Below are positions 31,870 through 42,088 of a stretch of 64,000 nucleotides of DNA, piece after piece; positions within the stretch are counted from its first letter, which is position 1; each line of letters opens with the position of its first letter. A program made the translations under genes and the position numbers. A model generated the notes under the pieces. The model saw only the letters and a program-made list of their open reading frames with translations. It made no database searches and was not told the DNA's origin. The stretch spans positions 2,238,027 through 2,302,026 of the forward strand of contig NW_004454175.1 in the NCBI RefSeq assembly GCF_000283155.1. The letters are read 5' to 3'. This DNA comes from Ceratotherium simum simum (taxonomy: Eukaryota > Chordata > Mammalia > Perissodactyla > Rhinocerotidae).

Positions 31870-32531
31870 TGTGGGGGAAGAGGGAGAATCCCCCTCTGCC
31901 TTTTCGCTTAAGGTTCTTATGGCTGGCCAAATAATTAACAAGACAGGTTAGCAGGAGAAAATAATACCAAGTTTAATAATATGTATACATGGGAGAAACC
32001 AGGGGCACTGAGTTTCTCAACACAATAGCAGAGATGCTCGTCTTAAATACCATCTTCAGCTAAAGACACAGGAGGATGCTGGGGGTGGGGGAAGTCAGTT
32101 ACAGGAGATTACCACTAAAGCACAGTAAACAAGAGTAACGTTATTATGCAGATTTAAGGCCTCACCTTCCACATTGATAAGTTTCTGGAAATGAGATCAT
32201 CCCCCCTCTTCCCAACACAGAGAGGGAGATACATTTACAAATGGAAATTTCCCTTATAAATGTAAATGTTTGTCTAGCAACTCCTTGCAGGGCCATCTAG
32301 AGAATGTGGCCAGAGAGACAGAATTTTTTATAAGATGGGCTTGTTGGTGCCTTTCCTATTGTAACATCTCTTTTACATTATATTACAGCCATCAGATAGT
32401 AACTCCTTCTTGGAACAGATCTTCTATGTCAAATTCTTTAGGCAGTTAGTGGGGGAGGTCAAATGTCTGTCAGAGAAAACAGTCAAGGTAAAGAGATATA
32501 TTTCAGCATGGCCAAATCTTGATCTCCCACA
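31870..32531 (-). mobile_element. Endogenous retrovirus solo LTR, antisense
   Basis: A 662-bp block that starts TGTGGGGG and ends CTCCCACA on the + strand, so on the minus strand it runs TG...CA. On that strand the downstream third has a TATA-like 'GGTATTTAAG', then about 90 bases later an ATTAAA polyadenylation signal, and it ends in a pyrimidine-rich CCCCCACA. This is a U3-R-U5 layout. Flanking tetramers (GTAT/TTAT) differ by one base, weakly supporting the 4-bp duplication of class I ERVs. No gag, pol or env sequence is adjacent. The ERV family is not named. Confidence 0.72.
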
Positions 32532-33662
32532 TTATTTTATTTGAAACCTGAATTTCTCACAAAAGCATAGCAGAGAGGGAAATACGGTCAGTTATCTAAA
32601 GTAAGGTGAGACATCAGTGCCACCTCTCCACAACACGCCAAGGTTCCTGGGCTCAAATACGCCTACCTCTCTTCTCCCACACTTTGCCCTGGTTTAGCTG
32701 TTTTTCCCTTCATGGTCCTATGGGAGACTTATTCCTACAGACATCTGCTAGAGCCTGTGCCGTGGGCATTCAAACTTTCAGATTGGCAGTGTTGAAATAA
32801 AACCTATGTGTAGGAGAGCAACATACCAGCAGACATCTTAGTTCCCATCTAGTTAATCATTGCATGTGGAGTCATAAGAGAATGAGACATGAGAAAGTGA
32901 AGACATTGGATTGTTGGGAAAGATCTAGAGCATGGAATTCTGTCCAGTAGACCAAAGCTATCCCGATAATGCAGAAAGTTCTGGAGGGAGGGAAAAAGGA
33001 GCACCAAAGACTTACTGTGGGGATGTGTCCATTGCTTATTTCCAGCCCTGCAGAGCAACATCCTGGCAATTTCTCGGGCCAGTCTCAGTCCTTGCTCCCC
33101 GCAGGATGCAAATGCATTACTTTGAGCCACATTTGAGAATTCAAAGTGTAATTTGTCAGCCATGTTTTGGAACCATATAGGGCATCTCAACTGTCTTGAG
33201 GTGGTAATACCTGGGAAAGTCAGACATAGACCATTAAATAGGGCAGTTTACTTTAATGTTTAAGATATGTTGTTTCAGTGGCTTGTGTGCATTCCAACTC
33301 TAACGATGGGGTGACATAACGTCAGAAAAGTGGGAAATTGACTTAAGGCATCACTCTACTCCTGCTTCTTCAAGGATAGGGGAACAGCTGTCCACTTCCT
33401 GCAGAAACTAATTTCCTCACTGGATGGAAGTGTTGTGATCCACAACTTCTATAGCTGTGGTCTCTTCCTTTAGGGCTAAAGTCACACCTAATGACAGGAA
33501 GATGCCACTTCCACTCTGTAGTCACTGAAGCTGTTTCTTTTCTCTCTTCTCACACAAGAAACAGATGGCAGCCCCTGCTCCCTAGTTCTTTGTGTGGCAG
33601 ACCATCAAGCCTATGTGTGAGAGAGATACCTAGTCCTGTGTATCAGTCAAAATAGACCAAGA
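32532..33662. other. Unique noncoding DNA
   Basis: No repeat recognised. Contains an octamer-related palindrome-like site at 33106-33117. The 113-codon minus-strand frame at about 32849-33190 has no recognisable domain. Confidence 0.4.
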
Positions 33663-33840
33663 CAGTGTCTTGCATACTTTAGCCACATCAGAATCCCCCG
33701 GAGGACTTGTTAAGCCAGAGGTTGCTGGGCCCTGACCGAGAGTGTCTAATGCAGCAGGTCGAGGGTGGGGCTAGAATGTGCATTTCTAACAAGTTTCCAG
33801 GCAATGCTGATGGTGCTGGCGTGGGGACTGCACTTTAAAA
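33663..33840 (+). mobile_element. MER5A-type hAT MITE
   Basis: 'CAGTGTCTTGCATACTTTAG', 'CACATCAGAATCCCCCGG', 'GTTGCTGGGCCCTGACC', 'GTGCATTTCTAACAAGTTTC' and 'AATGCTGATGGTGCTGGC' follow MER5A order. The right terminal repeat is lost at the junction with the next LTR. Confidence 0.82.
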
Positions 33841-33844
33841 ATAT

Positions 33845-34165
33845 CAGAATAGGTTATGCTGTGGTAACAAATGACCCCCAAATCTCAGGTTTATTTTCCA
33901 CTCATGTCTCATGTCTGTCACAGGCCAGCTGCAGCTCTGCTCTGTGTCATCTTCTCTCCAGGATCCGGTGTGATGGAACAGCCTCTGACTGGAACGTTGC
34001 AAGTCCTATGGCAGAGGACAAAGAGCACGCAGTGGTAAACCACTGGTTAGCTCTTACACTTTGGCTTATATTTCGTTGGCTAAAGTAAGTCATGCAGCCA
34101 AATTTCATGTCAGTGGCGAGTGAGGGGCTGAATATTTTTGTGAATAATTACACAGTCTACCACAT
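33845..34165 (-). mobile_element. MaLR/ERVL-like LTR fragment, antisense
   Basis: 'GGTTATGCTGTGGTAACAAA', 'TGACCCCCAAATCTCAGG', 'TTATTTTCCACTCATGTC' and, at the other end, 'AATTACACAGTCTACCACAT' are the reversed ends of a MaLR-like LTR (polyadenylation region first). Subfamily not assigned. Confidence 0.6.
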
Positions 34166-34169
34166 CCTC

Positions 34170-34585
34170 TATCTCAGTTATCCCATTCTCCTGTAGTAAA
34201 TGAGCTCAAGTTTTGATTGGACAAATGGCTGCTCAGAATAAAGACGGAATTTTCCAGATTCTCCTGCAGCTAGGTGTGGCTGTGTGGGTGAGTTCTAGCC
34301 AATGGGATGTAAGCAGAATGCAGAAGCCATGCCGAAACGTTCCTGAAAGGACAGCGCACATGTGAGTTTTGTCTCTCTCTCTTGCTCCTTTTTTTAAATT
34401 CCATTCTCCATCCTCTTGCCTAGAATGTGTATGCTAGTAGCACGTTGGAGGATGAGGTCAAGGCTATGCTTCTAATAGAAAAGATATAAGATGTGTGAAG
34501 CAACACACCAGCCCCAGACCACCTACCTATACTTCTAGATGAAGAGATATAAAATACTGTCATGTTTAAACCACTGTTACCATGG
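34170..34585 (+). mobile_element. ERVL/MaLR-like LTR, same family as 21047-21556
   Basis: Shares 'CCTGCAGCTAGGTGTGGC', 'GTTCTAGCCAATGGGATGTA', 'AGAATGTGTATG' and 'GAAGAGATATAAAATACTGTC' with the copies at 17990 and 21047. Both ends are eroded. Confidence 0.65.
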
Positions 34586-35488
34586 GTTTTCTGTCACATC
34601 TGAATGTAATCCCAGCAAATGCACCCTCAGACAGGCTTTCTTTTGAAGTCCACTCACTTCTGTCCACGGCTTCTTGTGTTCCACTCATCCGTTGGCTATT
34701 TTCTGAGCTTCTGAGCTTCTTTCTTTCCCTCACACCCATTTTTCTCATTCTTAGCAATGCAGTGAGAATGTATACAGAAGGAGGTCAACTATAGCTTCGT
34801 TCTTTCTAGGAACATAGACAAAGATCATAGATGCATAGAGTCTGATGGTAGGAAATGTGACAAAGAAAAGGAAAAGCTTGTCTGCTTAGAACTTTCCTGA
34901 GGAACTTCCAAAATAGTCTTCACTGCATAGCAACAGAGATGACAATATTCCTCTTTATTGCCAAACCCTCCCCTGCAACTTAGGAACATTTCTGATGTCT
35001 GGGTTTACGTGGTTTGCATGTCACACGATACCTCATTTGACCACAAGGAGAAATGACATGGATAAATGTTTAAAGATGATTGTTAGAGGCCCGTGGTCAT
35101 CATGTATTTCTCCTCTGTCTTCACTCTTAACTCTCCATCCCCATCTCTGCAGTCTCTTTGCCAATCTTTTCCCACTCTGCCTGTTTTTGCCATCTTCACA
35201 GTCAATGTCTGTTGTCTACATCTCCCCATAAACAGAGGGAGCAGCTGGAGAAGAGGAAAGAGGAGAGTGTTAACAAAAGTCAAAAGGCTGAAAGGAGGAG
35301 AGGAAAAGGTGGGAGAAGAGCAGCCCCAGAGCTGAAGGGGCTCTTCCTTAGATAAAACTTGGTTTACACATGTTCAAGACCTCACTAAGGAACAGTAAAG
35401 AGCTTGAGAGTAATCCAGAATGTTCCATCAATGCACAGAAATAAGTTACCACTTTAGTTACACAAACGTGGTTTGTAAACTATAAATA
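34586..35488. other. Unique noncoding DNA
   Basis: No repeat family recognised. A purine-rich patch lies at 35225-35335. Short overlapping frames only. Confidence 0.4.
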
Positions 35489-35490
35489 TA

Positions 35491-35822
35491 CACAGTTTTC
35501 CCTCAGCATCCATGGGGGATTGTTTCCAGGAACCCTGCAGGTACCAAAATCTGGGAATGCCCAAGTATCATATATAAAATGGTGTAGTTTGCATATAACC
35601 TGTGCACATCCTCCTGTGTACTTTAAATCATCTCTAGATTACTTATAATACCTAATACAGTGTAAAACTATGTAAATAGTTGTTATACTGTATTGTTTAG
35701 AGAATAATGACAAGAAAAAAAGTCTGTTCGTGTTCATTGTAGATGCAACCATCACAGGCCTGTCCATCTGTCGTTGGTTGGTTCCACAGATGCAGAACCT
35801 GTCAATATGGAGGGTGACTATG
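35491..35822. mobile_element. Tigger/MER2-type mariner-family MITE
   Basis: 332 bp bounded by inverted ends 'CACAGTTTTCCCTCAGCATC' and 'ATATGGAGGGTGACTATG' and flanked by TA (35489-35490, 35823-35824), the target duplication of Tc1/mariner elements. The interior 'TCATATATAAAATGGTG', 'TAAATCATCTCTAGATTAC' and 'ATACTGTATTGTTTAGAG' is characteristic. No transposase frame. Confidence 0.88.
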
Positions 35823-35824
35823 TA

Positions 35825-36699
35825 TCACCTACTTTCAAGAGCATTTCTCTTCTGCTGGAGAGCCGTTTGTTGGGGACATTTCACGTCCAGAATCTATTGC
35901 TCCAGACATCATCAAGTCATCTAATAAAATAGAATATCTCAAGATGACAACGGTTATATTTATAACAAACAAACAAACTAGTTTTCATTGTCAAATGGGT
36001 TTGAGAAGAACTGCATACAATGTTCTTCTGGAAATTCACAATGCATGTTGGCGTATTAAAGGCTCTAAGAATTTCTAGAGTAAAGAAGCTCATTTATTTC
36101 TTCATAACCAAACTTACTGAACCATAGAATCTTTTTTTTTTTTGAGTATAATATCTATTAACATCTTATGGGATGTGTCCCTGGAACACAGTTTAGGAAA
36201 TTCTCTCAAAAGGATAAAAACTTTATGTGCTCCATGCTGCAATAATTTTTGTATAAGGAGTTACCACAACCTGCACTCTTGTGAATATTCATAACTTGTT
36301 GACACTTCCGTGGGACCACACGAGAATTAAACAAAATGAAGCGGTGCTCAAAATCACATGCCAGGGGCGCAAAACTCACAACACTCAGCTGCCTGAAACC
36401 CAAAACTGTACTGCAAGAGAATTAATTTAAAATAAAATAAATGAACTGAAATAAGAATTAATCATAATTAGTAATTAATAATTAAATAACAAGGGAATAC
36501 CCGTATAAAAAAATGTCTAGATGTGGAAGAGACCGTGACAAGGAGAAATGGTTTGGATTAAATTATGCAAAAGAAAAAAACATGATGAGTTTAGAAGGAT
36601 ACAGTTCACCTTCAGTATGACGTTAGCCTAAGGATTTAGCGGCTCAGCATCGTTGTCTGCCCAGAGGCACAGGAACTAGCAAGATCTTGGGCTTTAGAG
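35825..36699. other. Mostly unique DNA, possible hAT remnant near 36150
   Basis: 'GGGATGTGTCCCTGGAACAC' and 'AGTTTAGGAAATTCTC' at about 36170-36205 look like the end of a MER-type element, but no partner end was found. A T-run (36131-36141) and (AAAC)n (35968-35980) are low complexity. Confidence 0.35.
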
Positions 36700-36905
36700 C
36701 TTACTTATCCTCATAAATCCCTGCATTTATTGCTATTACAACATTTCCCACAGTGCATTGTAAAAATTATTTTTGAGAGGTTTACCTTATTACACTGTGT
36801 GATCCCTAAGGGCAAGTGTTATCTCTTACTGCTCTCCCTATCTCCAGTGTAGGAAGTCAATAGTAGGCACATAGTAGGCATTCAGTAATGTTTGTTGAAT
36901 GAATA
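36700..36905 (+). mobile_element. L2 LINE 3' end
   Basis: 'GTGATCCCTAAGGGCAAGTG', 'CTCTCCCTATCTCCAGTG', 'TAGGCACATAGTAGGCATTC' and 'TTGTTGAATGAATATC' are the L2 3' terminus. Confidence 0.8.
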
Positions 36906-37039
36906 TCTATGAGAATTCTGGATGCATATTGTGTAACCTACTCCAGGCTGAACCTTGGTGAGTGAATGGGACTGGGAGGGTTTACAATTACATGGATCAT
37001 GTGACCATGGGAATGTGGCAGAGGGAAAAAGGAAGAGAC

Positions 37040-37220
37040 AGCAAAGGTTTCACTAATTGAGTAATAATGGTTGCCTCTGGAAAGGGGAGCTGGGTTGCTG
37101 GTGGTCAGGGTTGGGTGGGAGACTTATTTTTCATTTACAGTCTTTTGTTCATTTGGATTTTTTTCCATGCTAATGTATTTCCTAGACAAACGTTAATAAA
37201 TAATATTTTAAAGTATACAT
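37040..37220 (+). mobile_element. Old L1 LINE 3' end
   Basis: 'AATGGTTGCCTCTGGAAAGG', 'GGTTGGGTGGGAGACTTATT', 'TTTGTTCATTTGGATTTTTT', 'CCATGCTAATGTATTTCC' and 'TTAATAAATAATATTTTAAA' match an L1M 3' UTR with its G-rich segment. Confidence 0.8.
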
Positions 37221-37374
37221 GAGTGACTACTGCAGCATGAGTTCTTGAATGCCAGTGACCAAAGATTCCACTGTTTAAATTCTCCCCTCTGCTTAGTAAC
37301 CACCATCTAGTATTGGAACACAAATGTTTATTGGTTGAATGGTGTTTTGCTGCAATAGGTAGGAAGCAAACCTA

Positions 37375-37690
37375 ATTTAATCCCTCCACAGAAGGCCTCA
37401 AATCTGCTTTTCCAGCCTTGGATCTCACCCAGCACAACCTCGCGCTAAGCCATAGAAAACTCTTGCCTTTCTCTGAGCACCTCACAAACTCTCTTGCCTG
37501 TGTTTGCACAATCTCTGCCTGTAGAAGCCCTCCCCATCTTTAGCGGGCCAGCTCAAATGCCTGCTCCTTTCATGAAGCCTTTCCTGAAACCCTGACCCAC
37601 AATTGGAATTCATCCCCCATTTTCGATACCTCCCCATACATTGCACCTTACTTACTGTGCTTAATAATGCATAACCTACCATAGAGCTGG
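37375..37690 (+). mobile_element. L2 LINE fragment
   Basis: 'GCCAGCTCAAATGCCTGCTC', 'CATGAAGCCTTTCCTGAAAC', 'CATTGCACCTTACTTACTG' and 'CTTTCTCTGAGCACCTCAC' follow the L2 3' region (AGCTCAAATGTCACCTC, AGGCCTTCCCTGACC). No frame remains. Confidence 0.72.
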
Positions 37691-37736
37691 CCCTATGTAG
37701 TCACCACAGAGCAGTGGTCGTATTCATCAGCTCTGG

Positions 37737-37912
37737 AGCTGTAGAGTAGTCGCTGGGTGCACAGGCTGTGAAGTCCAACTGCACAGGTTCAAATCTGCTT
37801 CTGCAGTGGAACAGTGGGACCTCCAGTGAGCTCCCTCAGTTTCTCTCCTGTATGATGGTAATCTTAGCACTCATTGCAGAAGGGCTGTTGTGAGAGTTAA
37901 AAGAGCTATTTT
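37737..37912 (+). mobile_element. MIR SINE
   Basis: 'CTGTGAAGTCCAACTGC', 'CAGGTTCAAATCTGCTTCTG', 'GAGCTCCCTCAGTTTCTC' and 'GCTGTTGTGAGAGTTAAAAG' follow MIR order, including the tRNA-like B box region. Confidence 0.75.
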
Positions 37913-37967
37913 AACTTTCTCTATGACACCAATTTATCTGGAATATGAAGCAGATGGAGCAGAGTAG

Positions 37968-38105
37968 TAAATTTCAAACTTCAGTGGACATATGAAGTTC
38001 ACGCCGCAATTAGGGTTCCAGGCTCCCCTTAAGCAGTTCTGTCTCAGTAGGTCTGGGTGAGGCCTAGGAAGGTGCTTTAAGAAGTGCCTCCCTCTTCTCT
38101 GCACA
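37968..38105 (+). mobile_element. MER20-like hAT fragment
   Basis: 'TTCAAACTTCAGTGGACATA', 'TAGGGTTCCAGGCTCCC', 'TCTGTCTCAGTAGGTCTGGG' and 'AGGAAGGTGCTTTAAGAAG' resemble MER20/MER5 order (CTGATTCAGTAGGTCTGGGG). Confidence 0.6.
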
Positions 38106-38147
38106 GGGGCTCTCTTTCATCTTGATTTTAGAAACACAGAACCCAAT

Positions 38148-38333
38148 CAGTGGTTTCTAAACTCTAACCTACATGTTAGCACCAGCTGGGAAGGTTTTTA
38201 AAAAACCCTGTATAAAGTCAGAGCCCCAAGTCCAAGATTCTAATTTAAGTTTTCTTGGGTGAGCTTGGGACACAGTATTTTTAAAATACCTCCTCAGGTG
38301 ATTCTACCATGGAGCCAGGGTTGAGAACACCTG
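38148..38333 (+). mobile_element. MER5A-type hAT MITE
   Basis: Starts 'CAGTGGTTTCTAAACTC' and ends 'CCAGGGTTGAGAACACCTG', inverted ends of MER5A. The interior has 'CACCAGCTGGGAAGGTTTTT', 'GCCCCAAGTCCAAGATTC' and 'CAGGTGATTCTACCATGG'. Confidence 0.88.
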
Positions 38334-38384
38334 CAGCATCTCTAGGTTGTTTGAATATATTTATTCAAAGACATTAAAAGACGG

Positions 38385-38884
38385 ATGGTCCTCAACTTAC
38401 AATGACTTGACTTATGATTTTTCAACTTTACAATGATGCAAAAGTGATATGCATTCAGTAGAAACCATACTGCAAATATTATATTTTCATCTTTTCCCAG
38501 GCTAGCGATATGGTACAATACTCTCTCACTATGCTGGGCAGCGGCAGTGAGCCACAGCTCCCAATCAGCCGCACGATTACCGGGTAAAAAACCAATACAC
38601 TTACAATCGTTCTGACCCATGCAACCATTCTGTTTCTCACTTTCAGTACAATATTCAATAAATTATATGAGTTATTCAACACTTTATTATAAAATAGGCG
38701 TTGTGTTAGATGATTTTGCCCACCTGAAGGCTAATGTAAGTGTTCTGAGCATGTTTAAGGTAGGCTAGGCTAAGCTATGATGTTCAGTAGGTTAGGGGTA
38801 TTACACGTATTTTCAACTTACAGTATTTTCACCTTACGATGGATTTATTGGGACATAATCCTATTGTAAGTTGAGGAAGATTTG
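38385..38884. mobile_element. Tigger-type mariner-family element, non-coding
   Basis: About 500 bp with inverted ends 'TCCTCAACTTACAATGAC' and 'CTATTGTAAGTTGAGGA'. The interior 'TGCAAAAGTGATATGCATTC', 'CATTCTGTTTCTCACTTTC', 'TTGTGTTAGATGATTTTGCC' and 'AGGTAGGCTAGGCTAAGC' is typical of a Tigger-related family (MER44-like from memory). Exact edges and the TA duplication are not resolved. Confidence 0.8.
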
Positions 38885-39343
38885 TACAACCAAAATGGAT
38901 TCCCCTTGAGATAGATTTCTATATGTAAAAATAAGGATTCCAAAGACTTGGTTTCTATTTGAATGAATAAAAAATCAGAAAATGTAAATGTAATCCAAGT
39001 ATACAGTGGTCAAATGACCAGTCTGGTTGCATTCATTTGTCTTAAAACTTACGAGACAAATGTCAATTGGTGAGCCTCACCCAACACCAGCTTGTGTCCA
39101 TCAGGTAAGGGAGAGCAGTTGATTGGCGGTGACATTTGCAATGTACCTATTGTCTGATGCACGTGTTCATAACTTAGGACATTTTCTGAAGTCCGTGGTA
39201 TGTTAACTGCTAAGAGAGTTTTAGGCATGTATTCTCATATTTAACAATGAATAAAAGTATTTATGTTTTTAATTGAAATGAGCAAGCAAATCAATCCCAC
39301 CAAGATACCAAACTTTGTATAAATCCAGCAAACCAAATTTCTA
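38885..39343. other. Unique noncoding DNA
   Basis: No repeat recognised between the Tigger element and the ERE target duplication. Confidence 0.45.
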
Positions 39344-39359
39344 AAGAATGTAATTTTTG

Positions 39360-39603
39360 TTTATTTATTTATTTTTGTGAGTAGGACCAGCCCTGAGCTA
39401 ACATCCAATGCCAATCCTCCTCTTTTTTGCTGAAGAAGACTGGCCCCAGGCTAACATCCGTGCCCATCTTCCTCTTTATATGGGATGCTGCCACAGCATG
39501 GCTTAACAAGCGGTGCGTCGGTGCCCGAGATCTGAACCTGCGAACCCCGGGCTGCTGTAGCGGAGCGAGCGCACTTAACTGCTTGCGCCACCGGGCCGGC
39601 CCC
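39360..39603 (-). mobile_element. ERE-type equine SINE with 16-bp target duplication
   Basis: Antisense full-length copy: (TTTA)n tail, 'GAGCTAACATCCAATGCC', 'GCCACAGCATGGCTTAACAA', 'GATCTGAACCTGCGAACC' and 'GCGCCACCGGGCCGGCCCC'. Flanked by 39344-39359 and 39604-39619, 16-base repeats with one mismatch. Well preserved CpG-rich head, so probably young. Confidence 0.96.
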
Positions 39604-40719
39604 AAGAATGTCATTTTTGATTCTGTAATCTTCCAAGAATTTCAGCCAAAACGGACTGAAGTAGAACATGAAATGAATCATCAGGAGAAAAGGGAAAAAT
39701 TGTTAAGGACAAACAGATTTTGTTTATTTTAAAGCCAATATGAAATATTCTCTTTAAAAAAAAATAAGACTCAAGATACACAGCAAGTAATGTGTGTGAC
39801 GTAGATAATATTATTCATTAAGATGAGCCATTCTGTGTAAAGACAATAAATGTATAAGATCTAAGGGACAAGTCAGTTATAGTGAGTTGTCAGGAAAGAA
39901 AATGATGTGATTGCAACAAAGTGGGAATGAAATTTTTCTAATTGTGGATTTCTCATTGTGGATTTTTTTTTTTTAGAAATTTAGGTATTAAATAAAATAT
40001 GACAATATCATCAATGAGATGGCAATTTGGCTCAAATCTGAAAAATTAAACATACACTTTCTTTCACAATATGCAGGAAATTAGCCCCTGAATTGAGTAG
40101 AGTAGCAGTTCACTCATTTGGAATCATGACTTGAATCATTCCAAACTTTAAAACCAAGCATTCTTTCTCAGAGAACTATTTTTTGATTCATATGGGTATG
40201 ACTTCAGGTCAAACCTTGAGTGTAACATTGGTTATTTTGTTAAAAGCCCATGTGGTCATCTCCTGGATTTCTATTGTACTGTATTCTCTGGAATATTCCT
40301 GGAACTTCAAAGACAGTGAAACATCCTGGAAATACCACACTTGGGCAAGTAGGACTTCACCAAGCACTTTGATGTACAGTCCCCAAGCTTGTCAACACCA
40401 AGACACCAAATTCCCTTTTGACTTTAATCTCAATGCCATGTGTCTTCGAATATCCAGTAACAAAAAATTAAAAAGATGTTCCTTTTCTCTTCATGCAAAT
40501 CCTCCTGCCCACCGGGACCAAGATAAAGAGAACTCACTATTGTGACTGTTGATGTTCAAACCACTAGAATTGATGACCTCTGGAAGCCTCAAAGAAAAGA
40601 CCCTGGTGTGTGTACATGTGGCCCGCAGCCATCACCATAGATTCCAACGTAGGCCCGTGAGCCTCAAAGGGCCAGTGTAAACAAAAGTTTCTCATTAAAC
40701 CTGAGTTTAGCATTAGTAA

Positions 40720-41220
40720 GATTGTCTAAAGATTACATTTAAAGATAACTGAAGTGTTACTATATTCCTTTGTGCAGCCCAGCCATGACCCTAATTAATG
40801 TGTCTAGGGTGGACATGTATTTCTTCAAGTAATGGGTGGTTTTGTTTGGACAATTAGACCGAGCTGACAAGGAAATTTTCCATCAAACCAAGTCATAAAA
40901 AGTACATTATTCAGCATTATTATGAGTTAAGCAGTATTTATTACCTGAACTTTACAATACTCTATTATCAATCATTACCTGCCATTAAGGTATGTTAACA
41001 TGAGATCAAAGAGAGAAGCCAAGCTAAACAAACAGTCATGTCTACAAGTCGCTTTAGTGCTGTTCTTTTAAAAAAAGAATGCCGTTGAACTTAAGGATGG
41101 ACAATTTGCATTTAACCAGAAGATGCAAATCAGTTGTACTGTGATAGGCAGTGATTATATAAATTCCGTGTTTGTTATTCAGTTGACAAGACAAAGCTGG
41201 TTACCAGGGAATTTCTAAAA
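40720..41220. promoter_or_regulatory. Candidate enhancer with paired octamer sites
   Basis: Repeat-free segment with 'CCTAATTAATG' (homeodomain), 'TATCAATCATTACC' (PBX/HOX-like ATCAATCA) and two perfect octamers in inverted orientation (41104-41111 and 41123-41130). Function is inferred from motif content only. Confidence 0.35.
41104..41130. promoter_or_regulatory. Inverted pair of perfect POU octamers
   Basis: ATTTGCAT at 41104-41111 and ATGCAAAT at 41123-41130, separated by 11 bases. ATGCAAAT is the consensus octamer bound by POU factors (Oct1/Oct2/Oct4 type). Two perfect inverted copies within 27 bases are unlikely by chance but not proof of binding. Confidence 0.4.
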
Positions 41221-41879
41221 GAAAAAAAATACAGTCAAAGTAAAATGTGAGATACGAAAGTCCAGTTTTGTTGGGTGCTAGTAAAGATTCATTGCTGTAT
41301 CAATTCCCAGCAACAATGCTGTCTCGGAAGTCACTAAAAGTGATATCAGCTGAATGGATCTAAAGAGGAGACTGAATGTTTTTAGCAAAGTTGTAAAACC
41401 TTGGAAACCACCTCCTGAACAAACACTCTGAAAGCTCAGAATTCTAAGACAAGCTTACAACGCCCTGATTTTAAAATATATTCTTGTCACCACTTCTTCC
41501 CTCTTACTCTGGAGCCAAGAGCACAAACAAGCTCTCTGAAAGGTATCCCTTTGAAAAGTACATTCCTCCTCCTTCATTCCAGAAGCACATGATCCCATCC
41601 TTTCTGAAATAAAGCTCTTTCATTATTACCCATGGCTTCCTTCCTTATATCCTATAGCTGATGGTCAAGAGACGGCTAGTGTTCAACACCAGCTCAAGGT
41701 TATCAACAAATAGCTGCAAGAGCTCTTTAATACTTCATGTTATACAAAATACAGGAAAGTGTACATCTGAGCGTCACATATTCTTCCAAATCTACATCTG
41801 CCTTTTCTGACTGAGCTAAGGTGGATAATATACATCGTTGGTAAAGGAAAAGATGTAATATTCTTATTTTCTTTACTTT

Positions 41880-42071
41880 TGTGTGTGTGTGTGAGGAAGA
41901 TTGTCCCTGAGCTAACATCTGTGCCAATCTTCCTCTATTTTGTATATGGGACGCTGCCACAGCATGGCTTGATGAGTGGTGTGTAGGTCTGTGCCCAGGA
42001 TCCGAACCCGTGAACCCTGGGCCACGGAAGTGGAGCGCACAAACTTAACCACTACTCCACCGGGCTGGCCC
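41880..42071 (-). mobile_element. ERE-type equine SINE with 17-bp target duplication
   Basis: Antisense copy with a (GT)n-modified tail, 'CCTGAGCTAACATCTGTGCC', 'CCACAGCATGGCTTGATGAG', 'GGATCCGAACCCGTGAACC' and 'CACCGGGCTGGCCC'. Flanking repeats 41863-41879 and 42072-42088 agree at 16 of 17 positions. Confidence 0.95.
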
Positions 42072-42088
42072 CTTATTTTCTTTACATT

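Larger units (their letters stand above)
39620..41862. other. Unique noncoding DNA
   Basis: No repeat family recognised over 2.2 kb. A 120-codon + frame at about 40183-40545 has no recognisable domain. 40720-41220 is dense in AT-type transcription factor motifs (listed separately). Confidence 0.4.

Noticed and set aside
31870..32531. Considered whether the LTR belongs to a provirus with internal genes
   Set aside because: Neither flank shows gag, pol or env similarity or a second LTR, so it is a solo LTR.
37080..37125. Possible G-quadruplex (several GGG runs)
   Set aside because: One loop is about 13 bases, so it does not meet the usual four-run short-loop pattern. It is the known G-rich part of an L1 3' UTR.
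40183..40545. 120-codon open frame, +
   Set aside because: No domain, signal peptide or codon bias evident. Length is expected by chance in 64 kb.
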